A stretch of 64,000 nt of DNA from Hyaloperonospora brassicae (taxonomy: Eukaryota > Oomycota > Peronosporomycetes > Peronosporales > Peronosporaceae): assembly GCA_947650285.1 (NCBI GenBank), contig CANTFL010000332.1, positions 124,001 through 188,000 on the forward strand. Direction: 5' to 3'. Both the position numbers and the translations under genes were made by a program. Shown here one piece after another: positions 45,157 through 56,023 of the stretch. The first letter of the stretch is position 1; every line of letters begins with the position of its first letter. The notes below the pieces were generated by a model. It was given only the letters and a program-made list of their open reading frames with translations, was not told the origin of the DNA and did no database searches.

Positions 45157-45256
45157 TGCCCAAGACAGACCCCATTAACTGCAACTCCGGCGAGGGAGGA
45201 TTTGGGCGGGAATCCTCCCTCGCCGGAGTTGCAGTTGGTGGGGTCTGTCTTGGGCA
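45157..45256. repeat. 100-nt foldback with 44-bp arms
   Basis: Arms 45157-45200 and 45213-45256 are reverse complements over 44 bp, separated by a 12-nt loop. The only two differences (TT in the left arm facing GG in the right) are G-U wobble pairs in a plus-strand RNA, so that transcript would pair along the whole stem. The stem begins TGCCCAAGACAGACCCC. It could be a small-RNA precursor or a recent inverted duplication. Frames on both strands give the same peptide because of the symmetry. Confidence 0.85.
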
Positions 45257-45925
45257 TACGTATCGCGCGGGTTACAATTGCGCGGGACGTCGTCACGGGG
45301 AGGTAAACGATCGGTGGCGTCCCCACGCCACCGTCATCGCTTCGGCGATCGCGACATCCCGTTTGGAACGGTCGCTTGAGCGACTACACCAGGGACTGCT
45401 GCTGCGCCAGGTGGCATTCTAACGACGTGCGACGTCGCTTCGGCGACTCGCGTTTTAGGTCAATTGACCGCGCTTGCGGCCCCCGATTCTGTCGGGCGTT
45501 TATTTCGGCGCCTGGACGCCTGCAGCTGCATAGGGCAGCGTTATACTAAGAGCACTTGAAAGATAGGTTACCACCCCGGGTGGCTGCGTGGAAAGCACTG
45601 GCACCTGACCAGGAGGCACGTGAATCGATCCCCGCGCAGGGGCGGTACGAGTACACATCGCTGGAGAGTGGCTAAGAGAGCCGGATGTAGTGGGTTGTTT
45701 GCGCACCCGAATGTGCCTCAACTTCTCTCACTTACGAGATAGGCTCGAACCTGGCTTGGGTTGTGAGGTCTTTGACCTTTTGCTGCCCTCGCCCATGCTC
45801 TTTGGAGCACCCACGTGGTAGGTACAGTTTACAGGTCGTGTTTCATGTCACGTTCAGCCGTTAATTATTTGAAATATTAGACGTACGAGAGAGAGAGATT
45901 CATGACTGTCTATTGCACATGATGG
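45257..45925. other. Sequence between the foldback and the LINE
   Basis: No gene recognised. It may include the LINE 3' untranslated region. A tRNA-like patch at 45574-45645 was examined and not accepted. Confidence 0.45.
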
Positions 45926-48900
45926 TTACGCGCTAGAAGTCTGAAATCTTCTAAGCCTAGAATACAGCGCCGGTCGCGGCGGTGGATCAAGGCACCTCTC
46001 TAGTGGTAGCGAAACTCCGCTAGCCTCAAGAGTAAAAAGTTCAAGGGAGGCATGTAATCGAGCCCCTCGAAGAACTGTCGACGCCCCTCTATGCTCACGC
46101 ATAGCCAAGGCCGTTAATTGACGGACGCCGGTTGTCCAGAAATGGACGACACTTTGAGCCGTCGTAGACTGCACGCCTCTGAACACGGCATCGTTGCGCT
46201 CGCTCCATAAATGCGTAATGCAAACGGAACACATTAAAAACCAAATCCGTCGCCACACCTTTTCCCCCGCTGCGGCATCATCGTGAAACCGCTCGAGCAA
46301 CCGAGACCGCTGAAACGCCGGGATCGCCGGAGCCTGTCGATTCGCACAGTTGCTGAGACAACTATGGACTACCGCACTCGACACAGAAGCGCCGATCCAA
46401 TGGCTGATGAACTTAGCCCAGCACGCCCGCGCCTTCTGACAATCCCAAAAGACGTGCCTCGACGTTTCGGGCACCCCGTGACACGTAGGCAGGGCCCGGC
46501 AGCTGGGGTCGGCAGCCCGCCCGGCATGATGAAAATTTAGCTGCTTGGTGGCGACTCGATACGCCGTCCAAACTTGATAGTCGGAGAGTCCGTTATCATG
46601 TTTCCAAAGTTGGGATGGTTGCTGATGCGCCGCCGCCCTTAGCCACGAATCCTCTCGATAGACTGCATCCAGCCGCTCCAATAAGGGTAGTAAAGGCCGA
46701 GTTAGTCGGTGTTTGTGCAGCGAGAAAGCCCGGTGCAAAATAGCCTGACGGAGAGCTCCATTAGGAACCGTTTCGGGTACTCCCCACGCAAAGTGGTGGT
46801 GACTTGGGTGAGCATAAAAGACCACGCCGTGCTGCCGGATGTGCGTAGCCCATCGCTGGCTGTCACCGTCCGACGCCGTGTGGAGCTCGGGTAGGCCGTC
46901 TTGAAACAACCAATGCAGCCCATCGGAGCCCTGGCGTAACTGCACCATTCCGTCTCTCTCCTCTAGTGAATTCCTGCGAGCTCCCACGACGCAACCCCGA
47001 CTCACAGTGACCCAGTCATATTCATAACGAAATGGGGGGGGATGCCGAAGAGATAATGCTGCCGCCACGCCCAATTCTGACCCGACCGTACATAACGGAG
47101 ACGCCAATAAAATTGCTGTCGCCCACCGGCGAAGCTTCGGCTGGGAATACGTGACTCCCTCTGACCGCGAGGGCGGGATGGTGAAAACATAGGTGGTCGG
47201 GCCCGTCCTCCAAATGTGCAGGTCAGCGATAGAGCAGGCGGCTATTTGATTGAACTTCGAGTGCAACAACTTCACACCTTTAGCATCCCGGATCCACGGA
47301 TTGCCGGACCAGCCAAACGTCCCCCAAAATTGACGCACCGCGCGTAGTTGATAATCAGAACCCTCCGGAGGAGGGACTTCGTCAGGTAACGTAGTGGAAA
47401 AGTGTAGTTCCCAGCCACGCCCTATCCATCGACTTACCGCTTGTAGTACGAGAGAATCAAGAAAAAACGATGTCCGATCCCGTCGTTGACCAGCGTGCGC
47501 CGCCGACGGCTCAAGAAGCAAGTCTAGATCTTTAGCCACGAAAGCCAGCGAAGACCTGCTGATGCGTAAAGGCCGTTCCCGGCTACGCAGCCATGTATGC
47601 ATGACCATACCCGAACCGGTAGATCCGCCTTGGTACGCCCAGGACCTCCAAGCATTAAAATACTTGTCGTGCGATTGGGTGAGCCAGCGCAGCGCGTGTT
47701 TGGTCCGTTGCGTTTTGATGGCCACCTCCACCGAGGCTAGCCCAACTCCACCGGCTTTCTTCGGCGTGTACAGCAAACCAGGGTTGATTTTATGACGGCG
47801 CGCGTCCGTCGAGGTCGAATGGTCCCACAAAAATTGTTTGTAGAGATTTTGAATGTCTTTGCTGGCCCATGACGGGATCTCAAAAACGGCCGCCGTGAAC
47901 AGGATCGACGGTAAGATGACGGCGTTTAGAATGAGTACTCGAGAAGCAACACTGGTCGATATTTGTGAAGCCGTGAGCAGACGCCGCTGCAGCCGGCGAA
48001 TTCGGAGCGCCCAATTGCGATGTTGGAGATCACCCGTCCCAATCTCGTACCCCAAGTACCGCGTGGTCTCACCCGCTTGAAGGACCGAGATGCCGTGGAA
48101 ATCAACTAATCGAATCGCGCGGTTTAAGAAAATCAGTTTGCTCTTAGCCGGTTGCGCATGCAATCCGGACAGAGCGCCAAACTGTTGCACGAGCTGGAGC
48201 GCCGCCGGCAACTGTCGTGCTGCCTCGAGAAATATGGTCGAGTCATCAACAAAGGCGGAAAAGGTATGAGAACCTGTCCCGTCGCCTGGGACCGGAAGAC
48301 CGCTCAGGTCAGGAGATTGGTGAATGGCCAGCCCCAAGAGCTCGACCGCCAATAGAAAAAGAAGAGGGGCGAGTGGGCACCCTTGTCGAATGCCTGATAC
48401 CACGGGGATAGGCTTGGAAAGCTCACCATTGACGAGAAACGATGCCGTCGTCCCTGCATGCAGCCGATTAATAAGCTGAATATAACGTTCGTCGAAACCA
48501 AAGCTGCGTAGCGCCTCATACAAAAAGTCTCGATCGACCGTATCGTAAGCCTTGCGAAAGTCGAGTAAAAGGATGGCACGGCTATGGAGAGCCGTGCGAG
48601 TCTCATCGTGCCGAGCCGTGGCTATTTGAGCCAACATCATCATCACGAGCTTCATCATCTGCCTGCCGTGAACAAAACCTTGCTGCGACTGCCCAATAAG
48701 TTGCGGTAGAACGCGCTGCAAGCGCGTGGCCAGAACCTTGGCAAAGATCTTGTAGCTTGTTTGCAGTAGGGAAATAGGCCGATAGTCCATGGCATCTGTC
48801 GAATTCCCCTTCTTCCGTAAGGGGATAATTAGGGCCTCGAGAAAGGAGGGCGGTGGGTCGGCGCCTTCCAAAATTTGGTTGCTGATGGCTACAAGAGCTG

Positions 48901-49177
48901 GAACGAGGAGAGCAGGTGTATCTTTGTAGAAGTCATTGTTGAGACCATCCGGCCCCGCTGCCTTATGGCGACTGAGACTGGTGACAGCCGTCAGAAATAT
49001 TAGACGTACTTGAGACCACCACAATCCGTTAGCTCGTAGGAATTGTAGAGGATCACGAGTGACGACGGGGATGGGCGCGTCGTGAAAAGGGCAACTTGCA
49101 AGGTCAGTGGTATTCGAATGATCTAGATTGAGCGAACGGTTTGTGAGGGAATTTATAGGTTCATTTGAGTAGTAGTT
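45926..49177 (-). CDS. LINE (L1-like) reverse transcriptase, 5'-truncated
   Basis: A single open frame of about 1080 codons on the minus strand. It is open back to a stop at 49178-49180 with no clear ATG. Numbering from the TTG at 49024, it has [54 protein letters not shown] (catalytic Asp 155), [13 protein letters not shown] and AFVDDST (FxDD, residues 258-261). The C-terminus holds a zf-RVT-like motif [15 protein letters not shown]. The upstream endonuclease half of a full LINE ORF2 is missing, so it was probably truncated on insertion. RT motifs are intact. No poly-A tail is evident after the stop. Confidence 0.88.
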   Translation of the reverse strand, partial: NYYSNEPINSLTNRSLNLDHSNTTDLASCPFHDAPIPVVTRDPLQFLRANGLWWSQVRLIFLTAVTSLSRHKAAGPDGLNNDFYKDTPALLVPALVAISNQILEGADPPPSFLEALIIPLRKKGNSTDAMDYRPISLLQTSYKIFAKVLATRLQRVLPQLIGQSQQGFVHGRQMMKLVMMMLAQIATARHDETRTALHSRAILLLDFRKAYDTVDRDFLYEALRSFGFDERYIQLINRLHAGTTASFLVNGELSKPIPVVSGIRQGCPLAPLLFLLAVELLGLAIHQSPDLSGLPVPGDGTGSHTFSAFVDDSTIFLEAARQLPAALQLVQQFGALSGLHAQPAKSKLIFLNRAIRLVDFHGISVLQAGETTRYLGYEIGTGDLQHRNWALRIRRLQRRLLTASQISTSVASRVLILNAVILPSILFTAAVFEIPSWASKDIQNLYKQFLWDHSTSTDARRHKINPGLLYTPKKAGGVGLASVEVAIKTQRTKHALRWLTQSHDKYFNAWRSWAYQGGSTGSGMVMHTWLRSRERPLRISRSSLAFVAKDLDLLLEPSAAHAGQRRDRTSFFLDSLVLQAVSRWIGRGWELHFSTTLPDEVPPPEGSDYQLRAVRQFWGTFGWSGNPWIRDAKGVKLLHSKFNQIAACSIADLHIWRTGPTTYVFTIPPSRSEGVTYSQPKLRRWATAILLASPLCTVGSELGVAAALSLRHPPPFRYEYDWVTVSRGCVVGARRNSLEERDGMVQLRQGSDGLHWLFQDGLPELHTASDGDSQRWATHIRQHGVVFYAHPSHHHFAWGVPETVPNGALRQAILHRAFSLHKHRLTRPLLPLLERLDAVYREDSWLRAAAHQQPSQLWKHDNGLSDYQVWTAYRVATKQLNFHHAGRAADPSCRALPTCHGVPETSRHVFWDCQKARACWAKFISHWIGASVSSAVVHSCLSNCANRQAPAIPAFQRSRLLERFHDDAAAGEKVWRRIWFLMCSVCITHLWSERNDAVFRGVQSTTAQSVVHFWTTGVRQLTALAMREHRGASTVLRGARLHASLELFTLEASGVSLPLERCLDPPPRPALYSRLRRFQTSSA

Positions 49178-50011
49178 TCACCCTAAATACTACTTTTTAT
49201 GTTGCAGCACAGAGAGGTAGTCGACATTCGTTGTAGAAACCACGTGTCTGCATCCGGTGTTCCACGTGTAAAACACGATTAGCAAAGGACATAACGCAAT
49301 CGAACCGTCAGGTTATCAAGACGGCGTTGCTCCACCACGTTGGAACGTTCGCTGTCGTCAGTGACATAGACTGTGGCTCTGGCGATCGGCGTGCAGGTGG
49401 ATCAGACCCGTGGGCCACTTCAGCAAAGCTCGTGGCCCCAATGATGCGCCAGCCTGAGCTGCGACAAGTATCGTCACGTCAACGTCTTTGCTGATTCCAC
49501 GGTAGGACGCTGCACTGTAGGACACTGAACGAGCGACATGTATGCGTAATCGTGGCGAACCCATGCGCATGCGCATGCGCACTTGCTGCGCACGTTGTTT
49601 ACGGACGTGGAAGTCGCGCTTTGAGTTCGTTCGCCACGCCGAAATGCAAAGAATTCGTCCACGATATCGTTTCACTCGTGTGCTGTGATTAGTAGTAGTG
49701 GTCTTTGTCGGGTCACGTGTGGACATCATAACCAGTCGCTCGTAGAAAGACTGCAGCAGAAGAAGCCGATCGATTGCCATAATGTACATCTCGACGTTAT
49801 CGCGATCGATGCGCTGAAAATTTCCAGGAGAGAGCGACCGCGGAAGAGAAGAGCTGCTAGCGATATGCTTGAACTAGGGTAAAAGAGCTCCCGGACGCGA
49901 TGGAAAACCCCGTTCGAGATTGCAAGCAGTGATGGGGTCACGGTCCAAAGCATTGCGCAGGAGACCTACGTGTGACTCGAGCCGCAATCAGTCGAGTCCT
50001 CGAGTGCAGTG
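49178..50011. other. Upstream region of the first phosphatase gene
   Basis: No gene recognised. It contains an alternating purine-pyrimidine tract, CCATGCGCATGCGCATGCGC, at about 49560-49580. The end holds the promoter of the next gene. Confidence 0.5.
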
Positions 50012-50025
50012 TCATTCTTCGTTTT
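50012..50025 (+). promoter_or_regulatory. Oomycete initiator/flanking promoter element, first phosphatase gene
   Basis: TCATTCTTCGTTTT matches the oomycete core promoter consensus TCATTYYNCAWTTT at 13 of 14 positions. It lies about 50 nt before ATG 50062, the usual distance. It also argues against a start further upstream. Confidence 0.7.
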
Positions 50026-50061
50026 GCTTCGTCTCGAGTACTCAGAAACAACACCCGCAAG

Positions 50062-51336
50062 ATGCTGACTTCATTCGCTCCGCTCGTCGCCATGGCGCTG
50101 CTTGCGACGGCAGCTGTGCCGAATGGCAAGGACCCCATCTCGGTGTTTTCGACGGCGCCTGGTCAACCCGTGACGTTCTACTCCATTGGTGATTTTGGTA
50201 GGACGAAAGACTTGGGTTCGTGCTGCTTTGGACAGTATGACAACCTCGACGTCCACGCTCAGCGAATCGTTGGGGAGTTGATGAACATCAAAGCTGGACA
50301 AGGCCCGTCACCTGCAGCGATCATTGGCCTGGGCGACAACATGTACTGGAACGGCGTAATCAGCCCACAGACCCGTGACGAGCAATTCTCGCACGCGTTT
50401 GAGGTGCCGTACGGCGGCGCGAACCTCAAAAACACTCCCATGTTCGCGTTGATGGGCAACCATGACTATGGCGGAGGCGCCTTCATCTGCGCGGGCTCCA
50501 CGGAGAGTGCCCAGTGCAACAGCACCGCCGAACTACTTCAGGGTCTCGAGAACAAGTTGCGGTGGATGGGCGACTACAAGAGTCTGAGCAACAACCGCTG
50601 GTCGGTGGACGAGCACTTTTACATCCGCCGCTACGAGGACGCTGCCTCGGGAGTCAGTGTCGAGGTCTACAATCTCGACATGAACGACGCATCTGTGGCC
50701 GGTTCCCATGGAATCTGCTGTCAGTGCTACGGCTACGCCCGAGGTGATGACGGTGGATGCAACAGTATCCAACGTGGAGACAAGTACTGCTGCGGGGGAG
50801 ACACTGCCATGTACGACGCGTGCATGGCGAGGTTCGTCGAGTGGTCGGATGATTCGCGCAGGCAGATGGTCGCGTACGCTTCCAAGTCGACCGCCACGTG
50901 GAAGATCGCCGCTTCCCACTACAGTGCGATCCAGCACTTTAACCAGGAGGACATGAATAAGTGGCTGAAAGCTCTTGGGGAGGCTGGTATCCTTGTGCAA
51001 CTGTATGGACACACGCACGGCTTGAAGTTCGAACTCGTCACGACGATCAACACGTACTTTGTGGAGAATGGCATCGGTGGTGGGGCCAAGAAGGAGTGGG
51101 CGAGTACGACCCCGGACTATGCCAAGTCGTTCGTCGAGCACTTGTATAATGCCCAGCCGACCGAGTACGGGTTCATATCGATCGAGGCGACCACGGACTC
51201 GTTGAAGCTGCAATACCACACGCACGACGACAAGTGGGTCCTCGCTGACCGGTACGAAGATGTTACGATTGGTGGAGTGGCGACAAAGTACTGCCTGCAT
51301 ATCCCGAAGAATGGCTCCCACGGCGTGCCGTGCTGA
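50062..51336 (+). CDS. Secreted purple acid phosphatase-like metallophosphoesterase
   Basis: 424 residues, single exon. Residues 1-18 are a signal peptide (MLTSFAPLVAMALLATAA), so the protein is secreted. Metal-binding blocks of the calcineurin-like/purple acid phosphatase fold are in order: GDFG (Asp 44), GDNMYWNG (91-98, with the Tyr that marks purple acid phosphatases), GNHDYGG (132-138), SHYSA (His 286) and GHTHG (316-320). The best overall likeness is to ACP5-type tartrate-resistant phosphatases, but a Cys-rich insertion (CCQCYGY, residues 219-225) and GHTH instead of GHDH set it apart. It would hydrolyse phosphate monoesters outside the cell. Its paralogue at 54688-55959 is tail-to-tail with it. 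Start chosen by signal peptide and promoter position. Confidence 0.88.
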   Translation: MLTSFAPLVAMALLATAAVPNGKDPISVFSTAPGQPVTFYSIGDFGRTKDLGSCCFGQYDNLDVHAQRIVGELMNIKAGQGPSPAAIIGLGDNMYWNGVISPQTRDEQFSHAFEVPYGGANLKNTPMFALMGNHDYGGGAFICAGSTESAQCNSTAELLQGLENKLRWMGDYKSLSNNRWSVDEHFYIRRYEDAASGVSVEVYNLDMNDASVAGSHGICCQCYGYARGDDGGCNSIQRGDKYCCGGDTAMYDACMARFVEWSDDSRRQMVAYASKSTATWKIAASHYSAIQHFNQEDMNKWLKALGEAGILVQLYGHTHGLKFELVTTINTYFVENGIGGGAKKEWASTTPDYAKSFVEHLYNAQPTEYGFISIEATTDSLKLQYHTHDDKWVLADRYEDVTIGGVATKYCLHIPKNGSHGVPC

Positions 51337-51761
51337 TTGTGCGACATGTTGACGCTGCAAACAGGACATGTGGTGGGCATGTCTCAATTGCGTAAGGGTT
51401 ATTTTGTGCCAGAGTAGTTCATATGTAATAGAGACATGCCCAGATGGGTCTGAAGGGAGCGAGTTCCGCATGTAAACCGAATATACGTTATTCTGTTTCA
51501 TGACGCCGTTTGTTGAATACACTCATTATGACCTTCTTGTCTTTCGTCTTCGTGTTGCGCTGCAACCCGAAGCGAAAAGAGCCGACTTCGCGAGTCTGAA
51601 TCCTTGCGCAGCATCGACCCGTAACGATCAAGCTTAGTATGCTGGTGTAAGATGTCACATGTCGCCCAAACGTTGTAAATGCAGCTCAAGGGTATTTTCT
51701 GTCCTGCAGCGTCTTTTGCAATACTTTCACTATGTGGCAAATTACAGGATCGGGTCCCAGC

Positions 51762-52224
51762 TGTAACGGGAGGAGCCTGTCACACGTCATAAGCCCGAGT
51801 TGTGTCAATGTAAATATTATTCTAAGTGATAATATTATGCCGTTTTATCTTGCGAGTCAATCTTGTCGGAATATTACCTTTGACATAATATTAGGCATAG
51901 CTTTACAATCGGGTGATATGGGCCATGAAGTTTACGGAATAATTGACTTATCGCTGCTGGACGCGCGCAACGGGTGGTGAGTGAGATTCTGTATTGGAAG
52001 TTTGTAGTGTAATATTGTGTAAGTAACTTACAAATAGATTATTAGAGGAGCTTTACTACGTCAAAGATAGAGGCATACTTTTCGCTGACTCTAAGCAAAT
52101 TCTTGCTCAGGTAATATTCTTCCTCTGCACGGACGGTGCACGTATGATTTTGGGAGCACACACCCTTGCACTGTTACAATACAAGGGCTTACCAGTCATC
52201 TGGGAAGAAGTGCGCCCCATTGCA
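51762..52224 (+). repeat. Solo LTR related to element 1
   Basis: Begins TGTAACGGGAGG and ends GCCCCATTGCA. Internal blocks (AATATTAGGCAT, GACGCGCGCAACGGGTGGTGA, CAAGGGCTTACCAGTCATCT) match the LTRs at 6219-6677 and 16181-16573 in the same order. Length 463 bp, close to the 459 bp of copy B. No internal element sequence is attached, so it is likely the product of LTR-LTR recombination. It lies between the two phosphatase paralogues. Confidence 0.7.
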
Positions 52225-54687
52225 AGCACCACCTAAGGCCCAAATGGTTGTGTCTGTACACAGGGTACTGTGAGATCAAACTTGCGCTAGTCTCAAGATG
52301 ATCGATCGCCTTTGCGAAGAGCGAAAAAGACGTCCTGCGACGTAACTTCGGCTTTTCAGGGAGTGTCGGGCCGACATCGAGCTGTACATGCAACTCCGTG
52401 CAGTATGGTACATGAGCTTAATGAATGAGCGTCGCATTAATTGACTGTGGTCACATTATCCTGCCTTGGCCGTCAGTCATAGTGCAATTCTCGGAGGAAG
52501 CATCAAAACTGAGTCGACGTACTTGCTGGTCAACACGAAGGGTTGAGTGAACAATCCACAGTCTCTACATGAAGCCAAACACCTTTGCATCGACGTTGCA
52601 GACAGGCAAAAGTGGATTACCAGTATGGTCTTTACTAGACACTCGTTTGGCAAAAAGGTGGCCCGCTAAGCACCGACCTGTTGCATCGCGTATCTAACGT
52701 CAAATCGCAAAACAGTCTTCGACGGCAAGGCGCAGTGACTCCCACTCGCTGCCATGCGGCAACGATAATGCTTTGCTGCGCTGCTACCAGCTCCAAATGT
52801 TGACCTGCATCTTTTCTCGCAACGCGTGGCTGTTCGTTATTGCAAACACTTTCGCATTCCAGTGATAAAGTTGTCAATCAATCACTCACGCATGGCATCG
52901 CTCTCCACTTCGCCCACAGATCTCTAAGTGAGATCACGGCGCAATCGACCGGCACGTCTAACCGCTCCCTTGTTCTGCCTAAAGTACTGTTGACAACGTC
53001 GCCGGCTGTCTCTTTCGTCGCGTCCTTCGGCCTGACCTTGCCATCTTTCATCGATGGCTTTCGTACGGTCTTAAGCTGCTTCTAGTAGTCCTCGCATCAT
53101 GACTCGCGAGCTCACCACTCTTCTCATGGGCAAGCACTGTGGTTCAGCAGCCCGTGCACAACGAACTATGCATAACTACATATGCGACAGCTCTGACACA
53201 GTGAGCCCAGCAATGTCATAGACACCGTATCGCGACTACGTACCAAGGAAGCTGACTGGGTATGTATTGCACACGACAGTCTGGTCGTCGCGGCGAACGA
53301 ACAAGAGGTCGCAAGTGTCTCGCTCTCCGTTGTATGAAGGAAAGTAAGCTGTCTGTCACTGACTAAGCAGTCGTCGAACTGGATAGACAGTCGCAAGCTC
53401 GTGCTGCCTACAGCCAAATACGCCGAGGGCTCTGTATCAAGTGGAACCGGAAGAATATTCAGTTGAATCCACACGGACGTGGCGATACAGTAAGCCTCGA
53501 GTACTGGCCGCTCTCGTCGTGGACCAGCTACAAAGCATTGCGTAGGTCGAACAACAGGGGCTAGAACAGACCACTGCTTTGTCGCCTATGTCTTTCTGCA
53601 TGCTCAGTGAGTGGATGCGTTCCTCGAGAAAGCCATTCGTGGATGTCAGTGTGCGATTCTGGTCCTATGTCAATGTGCATGGCTAGTGATGGAACGTTAT
53701 CACATGATGCGACGCACTGTTCCGATTTTGTTTCAGCCATACCGTGCACTCAATCACACCTGTGGCTTACTTCGACGCGGGTAGAGCGTCCAAATCACGT
53801 GTAAGGCGAAGATGAGCTGCGATTCCCCTTGCCCGAGCTGGTCGAATGGTAGAAGAGCAGTACTAGTGCTAGCAGAAAGACGCAAGGTGCAACAGGTCAT
53901 CCTAGCACTAGGATGGTACACACGCATCGTCGCAGCACAAGGTTTGGGTATCCACATGCACCGACAACGACAAACTACCTGTGCTAAGTCTGGTAGCAAC
54001 ACATTGTTCCATGCCAAGATGGACACGTGGTAAAGCTGCCTCATTCTGGCAAACGGGTGCTCAGTTACCATCAGAGGACGCTTACTGGTTGGTAGGACGT
54101 GAGTGAACTACAGTTATACGACACCGTGCGCATGATGATAAGCGACAGAGCTTCTTTCCTTCACTATCTGGATTCAAATATGGCTCAACTTTGGGAGAAG
54201 ATGCCATGTGCTCGAGTAAAACTGTGAGATCTCCTGCCTGTCCTGTTGCCCGAAAAAACTGTAAGCTACAGAGCATTGTGAAGCTCAAGTCAGTCTTGAC
54301 GAAAGCGTCAAACCAGCATCTTCTTACAATAGCTGGCCATCATCACACCGTGCTCCGATACGAGCAGCTCGGACTGAAGTATCTTTGCATGCAAAGAGCG
54401 TGGCAACACTGATCCAAAAGCACACATGCTTTGCATTGACCTCACACTTACGGTCAGACATTTCTCAATGTGTACGGCATCGGGACAGCTGCGCGTCGTG
54501 GCGAACGTCGTCGCCGTTGCCGCTTATTGCGATCCAGATCCCAACGTAGAAACGCTGTTTGTCTACCAGACATTTGCAAAGCGCTTGCGACGATCCGTCG
54601 ACGCACTAACTACAAGTGCTTGACGACAACCCCTATCGAAGAAGTCCATCTATGCCTCGATTTGCCCCTCAGTGGGTGGAAGACCGA
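52225..54687. other. 2.5 kb between the two phosphatase genes, nothing recognised
   Basis: Short open frames on both strands without motifs or signal peptides I would trust. The region holds the 3' flanks of both phosphatase genes, which converge on it. Confidence 0.5.
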
Positions 54688-55959
54688 CTAGCATCGTCTG
54701 CCCTCGGTGCCATCCGCAGGAATGTACCAGCAGTGCTTGGCGACGACGCCGCCAATCTTCGTGCTCTCGAAGTTGTTGCCAAACGACCACGACTGGTCTG
54801 CCGTGTGGTACTGCACCTTGAGCCACTCCTTCGAAGCCTGCACGGACATGAAGCCATACTCGTCGCCCGAGTACACCCACTCGTTCTTGATGTAGCTAGC
54901 AGCATAATCAGGGATGCCGCTGGCAGACTCTTTCTGGATCCCACCTCCTGCGCCATTCTCGAAAAAGTGAATGCCCAAAGGCACGGAAAAGTCCTGTTTG
55001 GCTGCGTGAGTGTGGCCATTGAACCAGACGCGGGCACCCGAGTTTCGCAAGACGTCGAACCACTTGTTCATGCCGGCCGGACCGTAGTGGTTATACGGAC
55101 TGTGGTGGGCGTTGACGATCTTCCACGTTGCGGTGGACTGCTTGACCAGTCCAGCGATCTGAGCGCGCGAGTTGGCGCCCCACTCGGAGAGCTTAGCCAT
55201 ACACGTGTCAAACATACCCGTGTTCCCACCAGCACAGTACTGATGTCCCCGACCTACGGACCGACACACGGCGCCGTTTCCGTTCGAGTACCCGTAGCAT
55301 TGACAGCAAACTTGCATGGCCCCGTGCACGTCCGCGTCGTTCGTGTCGACGTTAAAGATGTCGATGCTGACACCCGTTGCCGGGTTCGCGATCCGATGGA
55401 CGTAGAAATGGTCTTTCAGGATCCAGCGGTTGTCGTTCGGGCTCACGTACTCGGATTGCCACCTGAACTTATTCTCGAGGCCCTGGATCAATGCCTCGGT
55501 GCTTTCGCACTTGGCCGGGTTGTCCCCACTGCTGCAGATGTAGCTAGCGCCGCCAAAGTCGTGGTTGCCCAGTACGTTCACGAACGGAATCGACTTGAGG
55601 TTCGCGCCGTCGTACTTGTCTTCGAACGTCGTGGTAAACCGCGAGTCGCGTGCTTCGCGACTGTTGATTCCAGTCCAGTAGAAGTTGTCGCCATGGCCCA
55701 TGATGGCCTGCGGCTTGACAGCAGTTTGCCCGGCCTCGGTGTTCATCAAGCTCGCGACCACGTCCTGGGCATGGACGTCGTAGTTGTTGAACGAGGCGGA
55801 CCGCACGCAGCACGACTGCGGTGTGACAGTTGTGCCCCAGTCGCCAATCGCGAAAGCAGACAGCGAGTAGACAGCAGTCGCCGGGTCCGAAGTCACGGCT
55901 GCGTTCGAGACAGCGCCGAACACGACTGCATGGAGAGCGAGGACGTTGGAAAGGTGCAT
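54688..55959 (-). CDS. Secreted purple acid phosphatase-like metallophosphoesterase, paralogue
   Basis: 423 residues, single exon, ATG at 55959. Residues 1-20 form a signal peptide (MHLSNVLALHAVVFGAVSNA). Metal ligands are GDWG (39-42), GDNFYWTG (90-97), GNHDFGG (131-137), HHSPYNH (from 285) and GHTHA (315-319). It shares the Cys-rich block CCQCYGY (218-224) and long stretches (LIQGLENKFRW, STATWKI) with 50062-51336, so the two are duplicates facing each other. Intact and probably functional as a secreted phosphatase. Expression should start at the initiator at 56008-56023. Confidence 0.88.
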   Translation of the reverse strand: MHLSNVLALHAVVFGAVSNAAVTSDPATAVYSLSAFAIGDWGTTVTPQSCCVRSASFNNYDVHAQDVVASLMNTEAGQTAVKPQAIMGHGDNFYWTGINSREARDSRFTTTFEDKYDGANLKSIPFVNVLGNHDFGGASYICSSGDNPAKCESTEALIQGLENKFRWQSEYVSPNDNRWILKDHFYVHRIANPATGVSIDIFNVDTNDADVHGAMQVCCQCYGYSNGNGAVCRSVGRGHQYCAGGNTGMFDTCMAKLSEWGANSRAQIAGLVKQSTATWKIVNAHHSPYNHYGPAGMNKWFDVLRNSGARVWFNGHTHAAKQDFSVPLGIHFFENGAGGGIQKESASGIPDYAASYIKNEWVYSGDEYGFMSVQASKEWLKVQYHTADQSWSFGNNFESTKIGGVVAKHCWYIPADGTEGRRC

Positions 55960-56007
55960 TCGAGAGCGCTGGTATGTCGATATGTCGGTCTGTCGGTTGC
56001 GTGCGGG

Positions 56008-56023
56008 AAAATGGGAAATGAGC
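56008..56023 (-). promoter_or_regulatory. Oomycete initiator/flanking promoter element, second phosphatase gene
   Basis: On the minus strand GCTCATTTCCCATTTT is a full match to the oomycete consensus GCTCATTYYNCAWTTT. It is about 50 nt upstream of ATG 55959. Confidence 0.8.

Noticed and set aside
45051..45422. Plus- and minus-strand frames with the same peptide near the foldback
   Set aside because: The identity comes from the palindrome itself, and the rest shows no coding signature.
45574..45645. tRNA-like patch (A-box-like TGGCTGCGTGG, B-box-like ATCGATCC)
   Set aside because: D and anticodon stems could form partly, but the T stem does not pair and position 33 is not T. At most a decayed tRNA-derived repeat.
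49972..50061. Longer first-phosphatase frame from a GTG codon at 49972
   Set aside because: It has no ATG, would put the signal peptide 30 residues inside the protein, and lies upstream of the initiator-like element at 50012. ATG 50062 fits all three.
50533..51522. 329-codon minus-strand frame opposite the first phosphatase gene
   Set aside because: A shadow frame for the same reason, with no motif. Unlike the retroelement antisense genes it has no recurrence with a separate domain.
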